NCBI GenBank assembly: GCA_025201765.1
Contig: MU623341.1
Span: 496,001 to 560,000 of the forward strand
From: Daldinia sp. FL1419
Taxonomy: Eukaryota > Ascomycota > Sordariomycetes > Xylariales > Hypoxylaceae
DNA length: 64,000 nucleotides
Reading direction: 5' to 3'
Shown: piece by piece, positions 21,522 through 33,800 of the stretch
Position numbering within the stretch: the stretch's first letter is position 1
Layout of the letters: each line of letters begins with the position of its first letter
The notes under the pieces: generated by a model
The model's input: only the letters and a program-made list of their open reading frames with translations
Told to the model about the DNA's origin: nothing
The model's database searches: none
Translations under genes and position numbers: made by a program

Positions 21522-23675
21522 ATGGCTTCACCGCTTTGTACTTCTAGTTCCGGTGTGCTGAATTCTGCAACGCCTTCAACGAACCCGATCTCTCAATCCG
21601 ATATTTACAATATCAACACATATACTACCAAAATGAGTAGCGATCACGATGCGTCGAGTCCCCGAGCCTCATCCCAGGCGAGCGAGGAAAGAGATAAGGT
21701 CGGCCCTACTCATGAGAACTTTTCTCCGTCCAAGTCTCGACACTCTAGAATATTGTCCGGCACAGAATTGTCCCCTTTAAAGATTCTAATCACGAAAGAA
21801 AATTCTGCCGAAGAACAGTCCCCGACACCTAGGAAGTTGGCGGCTGCTAAGAGTTCAAGAAGGATATCTCCTGAGAAACGTTTCCCAGTTAAAATTAACA
21901 GCAGCTCATCCCCAACAACTGATACCAAAAGACACTCCATTCAAGAGCACAATTTGTCAATTGACGAAGCGCTTCTCCGAAATGAGGGCTTAGTAAACGC
22001 TATAAAAATCTTTGAGGACGACGATACAACACTGGATGATGGCGAGAATAACGAAGCCGACACTACGTCCACGTCTGTTGGCGACCAACCAGTTGGGAAT
22101 GAATCCTTGGGTCCAGACGATACCATGATTAGCACCCTTAGTAACTTCTCCGCAGTGCCAAACATGACTATGTTTGCAAGCATTGGGCATAGTCCTACCA
22201 AGTTTGCCAACACGGATGCTACTCCCCTCGCTACGAGGAGTAAACCGGACCCATCTCCTCAGAGGACTTCTCGGCCTCCCGCTATGCACGAATCCGGAAA
22301 CACCACCAATCTCCTCATGGACTTTACAGATCAGTTGGGTGGTTTCTCGTCTAGATATTCGCAACAAACGCCAAACCGGAGTCAGTCATTCGACAGGAAT
22401 CCGAGACATTCTATTGCTGCGACGCCTCAGCGCCAACAGTCAAACTTGCTCGATTTTGATATTCCACCTCTCCCTACGCCCCGCAGTATACCTACCGTGA
22501 CACCTAGGGAATTAGAATCACTCAAGTCAGGCTTCCTTTCCGAAATCAGCAGCCTCAAAGCTACCCTCAGCGGCAAAGAGGCCGAGGTTTTGGCACTTAA
22601 GACTGCGGTAGGCGATGCCGAAAAACGGGTAGGCGAGAGTATGGAACAACTTCGCGAAGAAAGGGCTATGAAGGAAGCAATGGCCGAAGAAAGGGAGAAC
22701 TGGGAGGCGCGTAGCCGGGAGATGGAGAGCGTACTCCGTAAAGTAAAGGAAGAAATTGTAATGAGCCAACGAGAACGCGAGGAACTTGAGTTTAAACTAG
22801 ATGAAAGCGAGAAACGCCGCGAGGCTGCCGAGATGATGGCTCAGGAAGCAGAGAGCAAAATGGCAGGTATGCGTGCCGGTAAGGCTACCTCGGAAGCAGA
22901 GAACGGCAATAAGTCTCCGGACAAGACTAAGAATCCCGGATCTCGCGAGGTCGAAATCGCTGTGGAACGTGTAGCTCGTGAATTACACGTGCTATACAAG
23001 GGCAAGCATGAGGCCAAGGTCGCGGCTCTGAAGAAGAGTTACGAAACCCGGTGGGAAAAGAAGGTCCACGAACTTGAGTCCAGAGTTGAAGGACTCGTCG
23101 AAGAGAATGAGAAACTGAGACATGGACGGGACTCTACTATGGCTAGGGTTGATCCTGATCAGACCCTTGCGGACGAAGAGCGTAAGATTCAAGCTATCAG
23201 GGATTCGGCGCAAATCAAGGAAATGGGCGCCGAGATCGAGAAACTCGAAGCGGTCATCGACAGTATCAAGACGGATAATCACGAGCTCCGCCAACTCCTC
23301 GAAAAGGAACGCGTCGAGAAGGGTGAGCTTGTTATCTTGGCTGAAGAGATGATGTCCATACAGAGTTTCGTCCAAGCAGAGCCACCGCCGCAGCCGCGGC
23401 CGCAGCCACAGCCATCACGACCAACTGTTACCAAAACCCAGCATACTGGTCCCGAGAATTTCCGTAGCAGTATCGGTAGCCGTCCATCTGGCCTCAGAGC
23501 CCCCGGATCGGTGAAAAAACCAATGGAGAGCAGGATTGGAGGTATTGCCCACGACCGGAGTAGAAATGGCGGATCTCAGGGGGGTCTTCCACGTCCCGGT
23601 AGTGGCACAGCTATGCGGAGCGGTATCATGAGTTCGATTGAGAAGATGGGTAACTATCGGGGTCGAGGCGATTAG
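21522..23675 (+). CDS. Cut12-like spindle pole body protein
   Basis: Single exon, up to 717 residues; a second in-frame ATG at 21633 (MSSDHDASSP) could be the true start. The N-terminal half is disordered and rich in Ser, Thr and Pro-directed sites (LSPLK, TPRKL, SPEKR). A conserved block follows (ALLRNEGLVNAIKIFEDDDTTLDD; MTMFASIGHSPTKF), then PPLPTPRSIPTVTPRELESLKSGF. Long charged coiled coils occupy about 330-500 and 530-640 (ELHVLYKGKHEAKVAALKKSY). The tail is Arg/Gly-rich. The arrangement fits the Cut12/SnaD family, which links the spindle pole body to mitotic entry and bipolar spindle formation in fungi. Assignment is from motif order only, so another coiled-coil cytoskeletal protein remains possible. 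It is convergent with the A-T-R gene, about 350 bp between stop codons. Confidence 0.68.
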   Translation: MASPLCTSSSGVLNSATPSTNPISQSDIYNINTYTTKMSSDHDASSPRASSQASEERDKVGPTHENFSPSKSRHSRILSGTELSPLKILITKENSAEEQSPTPRKLAAAKSSRRISPEKRFPVKINSSSSPTTDTKRHSIQEHNLSIDEALLRNEGLVNAIKIFEDDDTTLDDGENNEADTTSTSVGDQPVGNESLGPDDTMISTLSNFSAVPNMTMFASIGHSPTKFANTDATPLATRSKPDPSPQRTSRPPAMHESGNTTNLLMDFTDQLGGFSSRYSQQTPNRSQSFDRNPRHSIAATPQRQQSNLLDFDIPPLPTPRSIPTVTPRELESLKSGFLSEISSLKATLSGKEAEVLALKTAVGDAEKRVGESMEQLREERAMKEAMAEERENWEARSREMESVLRKVKEEIVMSQREREELEFKLDESEKRREAAEMMAQEAESKMAGMRAGKATSEAENGNKSPDKTKNPGSREVEIAVERVARELHVLYKGKHEAKVAALKKSYETRWEKKVHELESRVEGLVEENEKLRHGRDSTMARVDPDQTLADEERKIQAIRDSAQIKEMGAEIEKLEAVIDSIKTDNHELRQLLEKERVEKGELVILAEEMMSIQSFVQAEPPPQPRPQPQPSRPTVTKTQHTGPENFRSSIGSRPSGLRAPGSVKKPMESRIGGIAHDRSRNGGSQGGLPRPGSGTAMRSGIMSSIEKMGNYRGRGD

Positions 23676-24024
23676 GCATTAATGACGAGAATTAGCTGCA
23701 TGGGTGGGTGACGAGTTATGATTAGGTGTTATGGGTTTTGATACCGATATGATGTGATTACTGTAACGATTATTCTCCCCATTGGCACTTATTGGAGTTT
23801 AGGCCTGGATTGAGGCCTCTTCTGAATTGCAGTACTAACTATATTAAAACTAGGTCGTCCATCCTTCTGTATAAACACGTCATGGATCTATAGTTAAACC
23901 CGTCATGTTGTCAGTAGCTTGAGATTCCACCCAATGATACCCCTGATTCATCTTATATCTCTTCTTTTGTTATAGTATATGACGAGGGATGATTACTCTG
24001 TTCTCTGAGTGATTGATTATCTCA
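23676..24024. other. Shared 3' region of two convergent genes
   Basis: About 350 bp between the stop of the Cut12-like gene and the stop of the A-T-R gene. It holds only A+T-rich 3' sequence. Confidence 0.6.
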
Positions 24025-27000
24025 TCACTGTTGGCCTTTTGCAACAGAAGTGCCACCCAGCCAATGCCGCAACATCTTTGGCACAAGGTCGGCGTGCAAG
24101 ACGTTTGGGCAAGAACGAAGAGCATTGCTATCACGGCAAGCCTTGTCGATATCATACTTCAAACCAGGCCCCAAGCCAACACCTAAACCGCTATAAGTAT
24201 CTTCGTAGTAGTCGGCAAGTTTGACGGCAGGCAGCTTCGCTTCGGCAGCCAGTCCTAATTCCGCAGCTCGAGAGCGCAACTTCGCTAGCCATTCTCCCAA
24301 ACCAGCGTCTTCGAATTTCAAGCCTGCTTTCCGTAAGGCCGGCAGGAAACCTTCGTTCCAAGAGAATTGATGCGGCGGTTTGATATTGTAAAATGCCGGT
24401 TTGTCCGTGTTTGTATCGAGTTTCTCGGCAAGTTGCAGACATACACGAGCTACGATATCGACCGGCATCCAATCGCAAATATTGTGGTCTCCTTCGAGAC
24501 GAGGCAGAACGCGGACCTCCGGTACGCTTCGGACCAGGATCGGGATGGCTTCTTTGTCGTTCCAGATCCCGTGGACGGTATCGGCTGAGATTTGTCCGAT
24601 GCGCAGGACCCCAATTGCACCGCCGCACGCCGCGGCTGCCGCGCAAACCCGCTCGCCAATGAGCTTTGATCGAGCGTAGCCTGTTGGCGCGGCGAAGCTG
24701 AGGGATTGTATGGGCCCCTCGGGGACGTTGGCTGGAGTGGGGGTTTGGAATGCGGTTGAGATGCTACTTGCGAAGAGGAGACGCGCGGGTCTGGGGAAAG
24801 GGACCTGGAGAGATAAGTTTAGGAGATTATACAGCCCGGATATGTGCGGAATCATGCTCGTTAGGGATACGTTGAAATTTACAGGCCACGCTGCGTGAAT
24901 GATGAGAGTGGCTGATTGCTGCAAGTCTGTATAATTCTCCGGCGAGAGATCAAGATTCGGAGCGCCTAGGTTGTCTGTTGTTAGGGCTGTCAGCTTTCCG
25001 TTGCGGTTTATGTCTGCATCGAGTTTTCGAATCTTCATAGACTCGTTGATGCGAGCTAACGCATCGTTGCCGCGAACAAGACATATAACACGCTCTACCT
25101 TAGGGTCGTCGAGGAGTTGAGCTAGTATGTGCGCGCCGAGACCGCCAGTCGCGCCCGTGAGTATCTATATTGATATGTTATTCCACAGGCACAGAGAAAG
25201 AGCCAGAAAAGGGAGTCATAGAAAAAGGCTTACCACGACATCTCTCTCTGGCGTCGGCAAGCTCCCAGGTGACCAAGTTTGAAATTGACTGTAATCGCCA
25301 ATAATCCTTTCCATATTCTTAATTTCATCCTCGTCGCTTGCATGTACATTCTCCAGTTCCCCCCCGGCGCGCATTGAATAGAGGAGTCGGGCCAGCCTCG
25401 CTACAGATCCTACATCATAGACAACATTAGTGCGTAACAAATGGCCGCCGAGATCGAGATCGCGTTGTAGCAGCCTGCGGATCTGGGCGGCACGTAAACT
25501 ATCTATTCCTGAGGCAAACAGATCGGCGTCGACATCCGGTACTTCGATGCCTGCTTGTTCGCGAATGAGTTTTAGTATGAACTGTTCGAGTTGTTCAATG
25601 TCGAAAGCGAGGTTTTGGCGATCCTCTCCGTCGGCAGTATCCTTGTCCCCGGTGTATAAGTTTTCGATTACGTTTTCGAACCGGGCGTACGCTGCGGAAC
25701 GGATGATATTATTTTTATCGGTAGCGGGATATTCAACTTCAGCACCAAGCGGGACTATCATGTCGGGAGTGATGCGCGCAAACTCGTCGGCGATATCGTT
25801 CGCTCTGTCTACGTAGGACTGAATAGCCTCGATGAACTCTTTGTCCGATAAATTCGCTGCAGCAGCGGAGCGAAACACCAAGAGACCAGGCACCAGACGG
25901 TCGTTGCCAACCATTAGGGCATCTCGCACTAATAGGCTTTCACGAACAGTACCCTCCATGCCTAGTGGGAGGATCTTTTCCCCACTCAAAAGGGTGATCC
26001 TATCGTCGGCTCGAGCAACATATTTCCAAATCCCATCTATTGTCGGGTGGGGAATAAATAGGTCGCCTGAATGAAAAGAGCCAGGAGGGTCGTTCGAGTT
26101 AGTAATCATAAGTGCAGGATGCGTATTGAGATATACGCTTTCGTATGTGCCGTTATCGAGCTTCTGGAAGATCATGTGCTGGCGCAAATGAGCAAATGGC
26201 CGGATATAGTCCCAGGTATTATCGCCAGGTTCACGATGTATGGAATCTCCCATATGGCCGACTTCGGTTCTTCAGACGGGTTAGCCCAGTAATACAATAT
26301 ACGTATAGTGGCAGGAGAGACTAACAAGCCAAATATGAGGCCGAGATTTACACCCTGCTCGACTACTCGGTTCCCAAGTTCATCAGGAGTTCTAGCCCCA
26401 GCTGATGTCACAAATTTGCACCTTTTCAGAACATCAATTCCATCTTGCCTCTCTGCTATCAACTTTAACGCGTAGGGGACTGTATGGCAAATTTCAGGCT
26501 GTATCGACTTAAGGGCCGAAATCAAATTGTCCGCCGTTAACGGCAAGTGTGCATTGAATAAATGAGCCGTTTTGCGCATCCACATGGCTTGTATCGAGGT
26601 TATCAAACCATGAAGGTGATACCAAGGTAAAGGATTGAACGCTTTGAGACCAGTCCCCTGAACCACGGACGCCAAGAGGCTCCGATGGGATAAAAGCAAT
26701 AGCTTGGGAAGACCAGTGGAACCAGATGAATGCATCATAAGTGTCACCTGTATGTTCTCCATGACCTTATCAGGGATTTCCCGTAAGAAAGGCTCAGAAG
26801 AACACTCTGGTTTATCAAAATCTGCTCTAGATAGCATCTTAATGAGCGTGAGATCTTGACGAGCCTCCTTTATCCCAGCCATAACCGAATCGATACGAGC
26901 GGTCGTTCCGTAGAGCATAGTATCGCACCCCGCTTGCTGAAGCAGATGGAGACATGCCGGTGAGTTTAGGCGAATCGACAGAGTCAGAACCTTGCATCCC

Positions 27001-27308
27001 AAGCGGAACAGTGCGAAGAACGTGATAGCGAATGACAGGTCGGAAGGCGCGAAAAGTGCTACTGTTTTCCCCGAGTTCACTCCAAGGCCAGCTTGTACTA
27101 ATGCTCGACAGGCATCGTCAACCATACGGTCGAGGTCTTTACCCGTGAAGTACTCGTATTCAGCTGCACTATAGCTATACTTGGGGTATCCAAGAATGGG
27201 AACCTGTTCAGCGTCTTTGGCTCGCTCACGAATAAGGTCGTCGATCATCCATAGTTTGCCGTACTTGTTGGTTCTCTCTTCGACAGCTTGAGGGGTTATG
27301 TTAGCCAT
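24025..27308 (-). CDS. NRPS-like carboxylic acid reductase (A-T-R)
   Basis: Non-ribosomal peptide synthetase-like enzyme of 1052 residues in three exons: 27308-26326, 26269-25234 and 25164-24025; the sum is a multiple of three. The adenylation domain (about 1-500) has MMHSSGSTGLPK, FGLTEVGHM across intron 1, SGDLF and the GEKILP core. The carrier domain carries the phosphopantetheine serine in DLFASGIDSL (about 590). The C-terminal NAD(P)H reductase domain starts at ILTGATGGLGAH across intron 2 and has the YARSK catalytic pair. Such proteins activate an acid as an adenylate, load it on the carrier and release an aldehyde or alcohol. There is no condensation domain. The substrate cannot be predicted here. 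No other biosynthetic enzymes adjoin it, so it does not obviously sit in a cluster. Confidence 0.9.
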
Positions 27309-29373
27309 TTTGAACTTGATAGCACTTCTAGACGCTTCACTTGTGAAGTAAGGATAGAAATTGGAAATATAAAGGACGTTCTTAGTCAAGATGATTCTCG
27401 GTCCGCTACGGCTTGAGTTAGGAAAACCAGTCGTGTCGCCTATAGTAATAGAGAGAAATAACGAGGTTATATATATTACATCAGACAACACCTAGTCAAA
27501 GTACTCCTCTCGAATTAGAACGTCATTATTATTCTAGTAACGCCGAATCTTTTCCATTTTACTACTGCCGAAGCCAATTACTAAGGCCAATATTGGATTT
27601 ACGAGCGGAAACGAATGTCGTTACAGTTATCGACAACTATCCTCGAGACATCGCTCCGTGTATAGAAGCCGTGCACATAGGGTTACCCACCTAGTTATAT
27701 CCGAAGTGGTAATTCCCGGACTAAATCCCTATTGCTGTAGGTTTTACTGGGTATAAGAAAGAAAATATTATTCAAAGTGGGTTCTCCAACTCGAATCCCG
27801 TGTCGTCGATAGGGCGTAAGAACACGACCCAACCGGTGGAGATGGTTGGTTGGTCGGGATCGACAGCGATGGACCCAAGCCATCACAGAATATGTTATCA
27901 TACGTGGCTACGCTGTGTATAAACGTAAGTCAGTCTGGCCGCAGTGCTACATAATACTATAAGCAGTTATAAATTTACCTATCTATGACTTTTTTCTCAA
28001 CGCCCGTACACAGTCACGAGTCTCAATCGATATTATGCTATTGATATGGCAGACTAGACACAAACGCCATCATTACTAGTTTACTCGGATTCAGATCAAG
28101 GCGAGAATTGAGACGCCCACATAATGATCTTGTCACGAGGCGGACCAAGAAGCAAGGAAACAACTTCGTTGTTCCGCGAGGAACCTATCTACAACTATGG
28201 CTAAGGGCAGCTACATATAGAACAGGCTAGAACCCTGACAGATCTCTTATAGGTACGAAGCCGGTATCGCACATAGTTGAGGTCATGATGTGTCGGTGCG
28301 GTAGTGCCTCTGTGTAAGCCTTTTGTTTACTACGACTTCAACATGTAACCCAAATAGATGAAATTATACATATGTGGCGTTATCACTTAGTTTTCGTATA
28401 TTCGCGCCCCGTGGGCGTAAGACCGAAATGCGCGAGGATGAGAAGCCAACACGGGCGATAGAGAATCGTACGAGCTATTTCATGCGCCTAAGGTCAATCG
28501 ATGTTGTTAAACACCGCGGCGACAGGGATTTCTACTCCGAGTAAGAAGGGGACATGTTAGAATGCCAGTATATTCGTCGCCACGCTACGAATCTTGATAG
28601 TACCTATTATCCGAGGTCTTCCGTGGCTCTGTAGTGACAAGATGAGGATGTAGATGCCGGGTATTTGGAGATGGTATGTAGGTATATTATACCTTCTTGG
28701 TTCAATAGCTCATATGAATACCTATATAAGTATGTAGCATTATATACTAACGTGGCTCTACGATCTTACCTATATTCTTATTGTCCCCCACAACCCGGCC
28801 TAGTTGCTCTAGTGTTTCTTTGAAGATTAGTAGGCTGTATACCAACTATAAATCTAGGATGTTCTTCAATAGAAACTAACGACTTATTACACTGTTTACC
28901 TCTAGATGTGAACTTGCTAAGTTACAGATACGTATCTTGAGAGCGAGTAATATATTCTACGATCCACCCCGATAGTGATATGTATTAGAGCTTTCTTGCT
29001 ATTCTCTGTGGACGTTTCTTCGCCTTGGCAAGCCGAGCGAGGGTTATTGCATTAATTAAATATATCATTTGAATCTGATTGGCATATCTTATATATTAAT
29101 AACTTATAGGATGATTCGCTATATACTACCCAAGGCTTCTCTTCTTGGCATTTGAGAGTTCGTGGCTTCTAACGGAAGACAAGGGGAGGGAGTAAGGGAG
29201 CCTAATAAGAGATTATTCCTTATATGAGATGTATCTAGGGGTTGGCACTATGGTTCTGCTAGCAATACTGCTTGATTCTAGGTAGATAAGTTGAGACTAC
29301 ATCCCTAATCGTCTTTTAGCGTCTTTATGACCTATCGAGGCGCTTGGCTATGTCGAATGTGCGTGCCGTAACC

Positions 29374-29399
29374 TACCTACCTACCTAGGTAGGTAGGTA
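29374..29399. repeat. Perfect 26-bp palindrome of the TACC/GGTA family
   Basis: TACC units repeat up to a central CCTAGG and then mirror as GGTA units. It is the longest perfect member of a palindrome family scattered through non-coding parts of the window. Confidence 0.9.
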
Positions 29400-30480
29400 T
29401 CTAACTTATACATTTGCCTCCCCGATTTCAAATAGGTCCATGTAAGATTCTGTTGACATGCTTGCTATCTCTCTCTGCCTGTCATTGATATTCAGAGTTT
29501 ATTTAAGCCTCCTTTCGCCCTAGTTGCTCACGTGGCGATCATAGCATTCTCAAAGGATAGCTGGAAGAGCAATCTAACATAAAGTCAGTGCTTTCTTTTA
29601 TTTGTGTTTAGGATATATTAGGTATGAAGGGAAGATAATTGATTGTGTTGTATACCTTTGCACGTTCGCGATTTTGATGCACATTTTCAATCTTTAGTAT
29701 TTTGAATTAATAAACCGAAACTATTTTATTCACAAGAGATTGCTTATGAATGAGACAAATAGATTCCAAAAGTTAGCAGCGGTATGAGGGAAGAAGCTGG
29801 TGACCTATAAGTGCCAAGACCGCAATGCTAAGTACCTAGGTACATACCTGGGTACCTAATCTACGCGGGGTTTTTGCTCATGAAGTATAAAGGAAGTATA
29901 AAGTTCTGTCTTTGTATAGAACGTTTAGCTAAAAAAAAAGAAGAAAAAAAAGGATACTCTATCATATGATATTGTATGAGAGCCAAACTTATTAAATAGT
30001 CGTAATGATAATATATTCATTAATATGCCTCGGATCTTTGGTCGAATCTTTTTGCAGGTACTCTTGGAACTGCTCTTTGATGACGTCCCACTTCTGAAAT
30101 TGGGACAGTGTCAATACATATGTAGGTACCTAGGTATCTAGGTACCCAGGTAGATAATGAGTACCCCTAAAACGCATCTCAGTTAACCTATCGATAAGGC
30201 ACGGGAACCCCTTGTTGGTCATAAGTTTCTAACGTTAGCTTGGATCACAGATTAGTCCCCTCAGCTAACTTTGCTTTTTTAGCGTTGGTGGACCTCCCCC
30301 TAGTGTGCAGATAGGACGCACATGCAGTAACTTTGGTATCGTACATTACATTTTATTTTGTATTATGCGTTAAGAAATAGGGACAATTTAACCTAGTATC
30401 CTAGCATCATCCACTTGCATGCATACCTCCATATCTTTTACCACCTACCTAGTGTACACTACCTACCCATACCTAGGTAC

Positions 30481-30550
30481 ACTTACCTACGCTTACCTAC
30501 ACCCACCTACACCCACCTACACTTACCTACACTTACCTACACTTACCTGC
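30481..30550 (+). repeat. 10-bp tandem array (ACTTACCTAC)
   Basis: Seven units in exact register; four carry ACTT/GCTT and CTAC forms, two read ACCCACCTAC and the last ends CTGC. It probably grew from the same TACC motif that is dispersed nearby. Confidence 0.9.
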
Positions 30551-30874
30551 AACTTACTTGTAACTTGACTACCTACCCATCATATACAACTCATCTTGAA
30601 TAGCTACACCCCCTTCTTTTTTATATTCGATAGTTACCTACGCACCCGAATCGAACCCACGCGGGACTTGACACCGGTAAATCTTGTTACGTGTTACAGC
30701 TTGCCCCTGGGAATGCAAATACAAATGCGGATGCTACGCAAGTGAGAACGGACTGAACTGCAAGGGACGTTTGCATACTCCGTTTAAGTCGGAAAACCTG
30801 GACTTTTCGGTCTGGTTGAGGTTGTAACATAAACGCCACGCCTTTCGGCATTGGACATTGACCTATAACATAAC

Positions 30875-33800
30875 ATGTCCACCCCAGACCGAGATGATTC
30901 GGTTTCACCTATGACAGGGAGCCCACGCACTTCTTCTCCTGTACATTCACGTCGTAAAGCACCGTCCTCTACCTCTCCGAATGACCTTCCATTAGCCGCT
31001 GCAGTACCGGTTCATACTTTACCACTCCCTGATCCATCCTCGACCCAATCTACTTCGAGATCAGACTCGGAACAACCGACCGACTACCTAAACGGAGGTC
31101 GGCCGCACGACAATATTTCCCCTATCAATGGCACATCGTCTACCTTTTTAGGCCCAGCGGCTGCCGTACGATCCCCATCTCCTCTAAGAAACTCCGAATT
31201 ACAAGCACCGGACGGCGATGTTAACGCACAGGGAGAGCCAACATCACCTGGACGGCGTAGCGTACAGTTTGCTCGTACGGATGTGTTGCTTGACCCTCCG
31301 CAGCACGATAGAAATGGGTCGTGGGACGAAGAAGAGGATACAAGGAGTAGATCTCGTAGCGAGAGATGGATCTCAAGGCTGAGATTAACTTTGGGTAGTT
31401 CTGGTACCATCCAGCCTCCCAAGTCTCCAGCAGCTTCTGAGAATGCGCCCACTCCAGCCAATGCTTCACCAGTTGCAGGCCGGTCCTACCGCGTTCCGGA
31501 TACTCTAGATGAAGAGGAGGGAAGCGACGCGGACATCGAGGCGAGTGGTGACGAAGGCCAAGAGAGGAATGCACCCAAGAGTAAAAGGAAGAGGATGCGA
31601 CGCCGTTTAAAGCAGTTGGAGATGTTCACCGCTCCGAATTCTCCACGGTTTATGGATGATCTTGACTCGCCTAGGACAAGCCGCTTAAATACTATGGTTC
31701 GACGTTCAACAATGCCTGAGGCCGCTGAGCATCGCGGTGGAATGTCCGAGGGAGAAGGCCGCGACCACCTAATTGGTCGGCGCCCTGCATGGACGCGTGG
31801 AAGCTCGTGGATTGGCTCTCAGCGGACCGTACATCCCAGCGCTGATGATGCCGAGATTCCTCAACCTCGTACACCCGGACACCGCCGCCGCATTTCTGAG
31901 ATGTTTGGAGCAGGAGGAGCATCGGATGGGGAATGGCTGGCAACACCGAGACGGCCGTTCTTGGGCGCGGATCGAGCTGCAACCTTTGGTGCTCAGAGAT
32001 GGAGGCAGGTAAAGCAAACATTAAAAATGCTAGGAAAGAGGAGAACAGACCAATTCGATTTCTATAAGTCTGCTGAACTCATGGCCGAGCTACGAGCTGT
32101 GACACCGGCTGTTGTCATTCTCGCTAGTATGTTGCAGAGAGACGAACACGGGAATAAACGCATACCTGTTCTCCTCGAACAGCTAAATCTACGAGTCATC
32201 GACAGTCGCCCAGAAGATAGCAATAGCGAGAGACATACTATTTTTACAATCGCCTTAGAGTACGGTAGTGGACTGAGTCGAATGAGGTGGACTGTTACTC
32301 GTAGCGTCAGAGAAATTTGGAATATTCATTGGAAGTACAGATTATCTCTAAAAAATGATATTACTCTACAGGCTACGACAAATCATCGGATCCGTCCCAA
32401 ACAACCCCGATTTCCCAGGAAGGCATTCCCTTATTTACGGACCTACCATAACCTCGAGGAGTCCGACGACGAAGAAAGGCCACCGGGCACTAGAGCGGAC
32501 GACACAGTCGCTGAAGGCACCGCGGGTGAAGGAACTGCCGCCGAAAACACGGCTAGCGATAACGACAGACGAACAAACCAAAATAGAAAGCGATCACGTA
32601 TCAACACATTTCTGCCACGCCGGCAATCTTCGGGCCTTGGGGATAACGGGGAAACGTCTCTCGCCGGTGCCCAAAACTCGGCAGCGCTCAAGAAGAAATA
32701 TATCGAGAGGCAGAGGAAGACTCTGGAGAAGTACTTACAAGAGATGGTTCACTGGCTCATGTTCCGTGCCGATAGTAACCGCCTTTGTAAATTCCTCGAG
32801 CTTTCTGCTCTTGGTGTACGACTAGCTGCTGAAGGCAGCTTCCATGGGAAGGAATGCTACTTGCATATACAATCCACCAAAGGCATTGACTTTCGGCGAG
32901 TGCTGAATCCGCAAAAGGTTATAGCGCGGCACTCTCGGAAATGGTTTTTGGTCCGACAGAATTATATCGCCGTCGTCGAATCGCCGGCAACAATGAACAT
33001 CTATGATGTTTATCTTGTCGATCCCCTTTTCCGTGTCGTGTCTAAAAAAAACAAGCTTAAACGTTTCGGAGCAAAATTAAAGGTTGAGGCAGAGAAAAAA
33101 GACGAAGATCATCATCTGACCGACGAAGAATCCCATGGGAAGCACCACACGCTGAAGCTGTACTCTGCGGATCGGAAGATCAAATTGTTCTCCCGCAACC
33201 AGACAGTACTTCGTCAATTTGAAGAATCTGTCCTTGATATGCTAAAACAAACTCAATGGCATGAGCATCATAGGTTTGACAGCTTTGCGCCTGTGCGGCA
33301 GGCAGCATTTGCCCAATGGCTAGTCGACGGTCGTGACTATATGTGGAATGTTTCCCGTGCCATAAGCATGGCGCAAGACGTTATCTACATTCATGATTGG
33401 TGGTTAAGTCCTGAGCTGTATATGCGACGACCGGCGTGCATTAGCCAGAAGTGGCGTCTAGATCGGTTGCTCCAGAGGAAAGCTAGGGAGGGTGTCAAAG
33501 TGTTCATCATTATTTACAGAAACGTGGAGCAAGCTATCCCCATAGACTCGGAGTATACGAAATTTTCGCTCCTTAACCTCCACGATAATATTTTGGTCCT
33601 AAGATCGCCAAACCAACTAAAGAAGAATCAATTCTTTTACGCTCACCACGAAAAGGTTTGTATCGTGGATCACGATGTGGCCTTCCTTGGAGGAATCGAC
33701 CTTTGTTTCGGTCGCTGGGATAACCCACAGCACCCGATTACAGATGATCGACCAACGGGCATGGAGCCGGACGGGGATAGCCCCCGAGATGCTGAACATT

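Larger units (their letters stand above)
27309..30874. other. Gene desert of 3.5 kb
   Basis: I see no gene. The right third holds dense CCTAGG palindromes (29374-29399, 29831-29856, 30122-30152), a 10-bp tandem array (30481-30550) and a tRNA-like T-arm fragment near 30640-30665 that does not fold. The last few hundred bases are the promoter of the phospholipase D gene. Confidence 0.5.

Noticed and set aside
30640..30720. tRNA-like T arm (GGGTTCGATTCGGG, minus strand)
   Set aside because: The T stem has two G-G mismatches and I could not fold an acceptor or anticodon stem. At most a relic.
23676..30874. A secondary-metabolite cluster around the A-T-R gene
   Set aside because: The neighbours are a spindle-pole protein and a gene desert; no cytochrome P450, transporter, methyltransferase or pathway regulator is adjacent.
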